Assembly: GCA_002424705.1 (NCBI GenBank)
Contig: DIKW01000002.1
Span: 1 to 8,065 of the forward strand
Source: Geobacter sp. UBA5608
GTDB taxonomy: Bacteria; Desulfobacterota; Desulfuromonadia; Geobacterales; Pseudopelobacteraceae
DNA length: 8,065 nucleotides
Reading direction: 5' to 3'
Part shown: one piece after another, positions 6,254 to 8,065 of the stretch
Numbering within the stretch: the stretch's first letter is position 1
How the letters are laid out: each line of letters begins with the position of its first letter
The notes under the pieces: generated by a model
Databases searched by the model: none
Seen by the model: the letters and a program-made list of their open reading frames with translations, nothing else
Told to the model about the DNA's origin: nothing
Translations under genes and position numbers: made by a program

Positions 6254-8023
6254 ATGAAACAGGTGCGACAGGTACTGCTGCTGCTGGGGCTGCTAACCTT
6301 GATCATGCCGAGCAGCAGGCTGCTGGCGGCAGCAGAAGGGGCTGCCTTGGCCCAGCTGCATCAGGCCAACAAGGTGACCTGTGCCGACTGCCACGGCAAG
6401 GGCAAAAAGGTTGTGGTGGATGACAGTGAGCGGGGGGTTAACCAGCGCTGCATCAATTGTCACGGAAATCTGGATGTGCTGGCAGTCAAGGACAAGGGAC
6501 ACATCAAGCCTCACCAGTCACACCTGGGTGAGATCAACTGCACCGCCTGCCACCGGGGCCATGAACAATCCGTGGCCTACTGCAACGGTTGCCACAGCTT
6601 CAATCTGCCGATGCCTGGTGGCAACGCTGCCAAGAAGGACCAGCAGCCAGCTCGCAAGCCAGCTAAGACACGGATAGAGACCACCGACCTGGTGGTGATT
6701 GGCGCTGGTGCGGCCGGTATGACCGCCGCCATCACGGCCCACGACGCTGGGGTAAAAGTGATTGTGCTGGAAAAACAGCCGATTACCGGCGGTAACAGCA
6801 TGCTGGCGGCCGGCGGGATGAACGCCGCTGAGACCAGATTCCAGCAGGCCAAGGGGATCAAGGATTCGGTCGACCTGATGTACCAGGACACCATGAAGGG
6901 TGGTAAGAACACCAACGATCCGGAACTGGCCATGATTCTGGCCAAGAACTCGGCCGCCTCGGTGGACTGGCTGACCTCGATCGGTGCTGATATCAGCGAT
7001 GTGGGCCGCATGGCCGGCGCCAGCGCCAACCGTACCCATCGCCCGACTGGCGGGGCGGCCGTGGGTGCCCATATCGCCAACGTGCTGAAGCAGAATGCCC
7101 TAGACCGCAAGATGGATGTGCGGGTCAACAGCAAGGTGGTCAGGATCATAAGTGATAAGCAGGGTCGGGTGACTGGTGTGCAGGTGCAGGGCAAGCATAG
7201 CGGTCTGTATACCATCAAGGCCAAAGCGGTGGTGCTGACCGCCGGAGGTTTCTCCAACAATCCGGAGCAGGTGGCCTATTATCGTCCTGAATTCAAAGGG
7301 ATGACAACCTCCAACCAGCCCGGCGCCACCGGTGACGGCATGTTGTTGGGAGACCAGGCCGGCGGTGAGCTGCAGGACATGAAGGAGATCCAGATTCACC
7401 CCACGGTGGCGGCCGGCAGCCGGATCCTGATCACCGAGGCGGTGCGGGGTAACGGCGCCATCCTGGTCAATCGCGAGGGCAAGCGGTTCGTGAACGAACT
7501 GACCACCCGCGACAAGGCCTCAGAGGCAACCCTGGCCCAGACCGGCAAGTCGGCCTTCCTGATATTTGATGAAGGGATTCGCAAGAGCCTGAAGCAGATC
7601 GACGGATATTTCCATCTGGAACTGGTCAAAGAGGGCGCCACACCTCAGCAGCTGGCCACGGTGTTGGGTATGCCACCAGAGGTCCTGGCGCAGACCATCG
7701 AGACCTACAACCAAGCGGTTGATGCCAAGAACGATGCTGAGCTCAAGCGATCAGACCTGCCTCGGGCCCTGCGCACTGCCAAGTACTACGCGATCGAGGT
7801 CAAGCCGGGGGTCCACTATACCATGGGCGGCCTGAAGATTACGCCAGCTGCCCAGGTGGTGGCCAAGAACGGCAAGCCGATGCCGGGCTTCTTTGCCGCC
7901 GGCGAGGTGACCGGCGGGGTGCATGGCGCCAACCGCTTAGGGGGCAACTCGATCTCTGAGACGATCACCTTCGGCCGGATCGCCGGGGCCAGTGCGGTCA
8001 AACTGGTGAAGGGCGGCAAGTAG
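6254..8023 (+). CDS. Periplasmic tetraheme flavocytochrome c fumarate reductase (Fcc3-like)
   Basis: A 589-residue precursor. A Sec signal peptide (about 1-26) is followed by a small cytochrome domain with four c-type heme sites: CADCH (43-47), CINCH (66-70), CTACH (96-100) and CNGCH (110-114). A Lys/Pro/Ala linker (about 120-142) leads to an FAD domain with the dinucleotide motif GAGAAG (150-155) and C-terminal GANRLGGN. Electrons pass through the hemes to non-covalent FAD, which transfers hydride to fumarate to make succinate in the periplasm. Active-site residues fit Shewanella Fcc3 numbering with a constant +17 shift: His382 (365), Glu395 (378), Arg398 (381), acid Arg419 (402), His521 (504) and Arg561 (544). 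Keeping this full set favours fumarate over urocanate or other enoate substrates, though relatives with new substrates exist. The carrier gene upstream supports C4-dicarboxylate use. The electron donor, usually a CymA-type quinol dehydrogenase, is not encoded here. Confidence 0.93.
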   Translation: MKQVRQVLLLLGLLTLIMPSSRLLAAAEGAALAQLHQANKVTCADCHGKGKKVVVDDSERGVNQRCINCHGNLDVLAVKDKGHIKPHQSHLGEINCTACHRGHEQSVAYCNGCHSFNLPMPGGNAAKKDQQPARKPAKTRIETTDLVVIGAGAAGMTAAITAHDAGVKVIVLEKQPITGGNSMLAAGGMNAAETRFQQAKGIKDSVDLMYQDTMKGGKNTNDPELAMILAKNSAASVDWLTSIGADISDVGRMAGASANRTHRPTGGAAVGAHIANVLKQNALDRKMDVRVNSKVVRIISDKQGRVTGVQVQGKHSGLYTIKAKAVVLTAGGFSNNPEQVAYYRPEFKGMTTSNQPGATGDGMLLGDQAGGELQDMKEIQIHPTVAAGSRILITEAVRGNGAILVNREGKRFVNELTTRDKASEATLAQTGKSAFLIFDEGIRKSLKQIDGYFHLELVKEGATPQQLATVLGMPPEVLAQTIETYNQAVDAKNDAELKRSDLPRALRTAKYYAIEVKPGVHYTMGGLKITPAAQVVAKNGKPMPGFFAAGEVTGGVHGANRLGGNSISETITFGRIAGASAVKLVKGGK

Positions 8024-8065
8024 CCGCGATATAAACAGAGCCGAGATGCTAACGGCGGGGCGGAG
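8024..8065. other. Sequence after the flavocytochrome stop, truncated by the window
   Basis: Only 42 bp remain. I see no hairpin with a U-run, so termination cannot be judged. An ATG at 8046-8048 lacks a clear ribosome site and enough sequence to call a gene. Confidence 0.4.

Overview
The window reads as a GC-rich chromosomal segment from an anaerobic, cytochrome-rich delta-proteobacterium. A Geobacter/Trichlorobacter-like member of the Desulfuromonadales or Geobacterales is the best guess. The guess rests on gene content (a tetraheme flavocytochrome c, a Dcu-type C4-dicarboxylate carrier, a sigma-54 activator, a kinase with a HEINNP H-box) and not on a species marker, so genus-level assignment is inference. 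No RNA gene, transposon or CRISPR array is visible. Six protein-coding genes fill almost all of the window; one is cut by the left edge.

Left part (1-1234, minus strand): a likely two-gene operon encoding a Skp/OmpH-like periplasmic protein and then, 18 bp downstream, a methyl-accepting chemotaxis protein that runs off the left edge. The chemoreceptor has two membrane segments, almost no periplasmic loop, a HAMP domain and the start of the signalling helices. A 165-bp divergent intergenic region (1235-1399) separates this pair from the plus-strand genes.

Right part (1400-8023, plus strand): a coherent fumarate-respiration locus. A membrane histidine kinase with a periplasmic solute-binding (SBP_bac_3) sensor domain overlaps by 8 nt with an NtrC-type sigma-54-dependent response regulator. 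The next intergenic region (4506-4768) holds three copies of a palindrome, CCATAAC-N4-GTTATR, followed about 80 bp later by a good sigma-54 -24/-12 promoter. This is the arrangement expected when the adjacent regulator activates the next gene. That gene encodes a DcuA/DcuB-family C4-dicarboxylate antiporter. After a 156-bp gap with its own possible promoter, a repeated GGATATCC palindrome and a GC hairpin comes a periplasmic tetraheme flavocytochrome c fumarate reductase. Its catalytic residues match Shewanella Fcc3 at a constant +17 offset.

Inferred working model: the kinase senses a periplasmic carboxylate, possibly fumarate or another C4-dicarboxylate. It phosphorylates the regulator, which binds the palindromes and drives sigma-54 transcription of the carrier and perhaps, by read-through, the reductase. 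The reductase takes electrons from the periplasmic or quinol-linked cytochrome pool and reduces fumarate to succinate outside the cytoplasmic membrane. The quinol dehydrogenase that would feed it (CymA-like) is not in this window.
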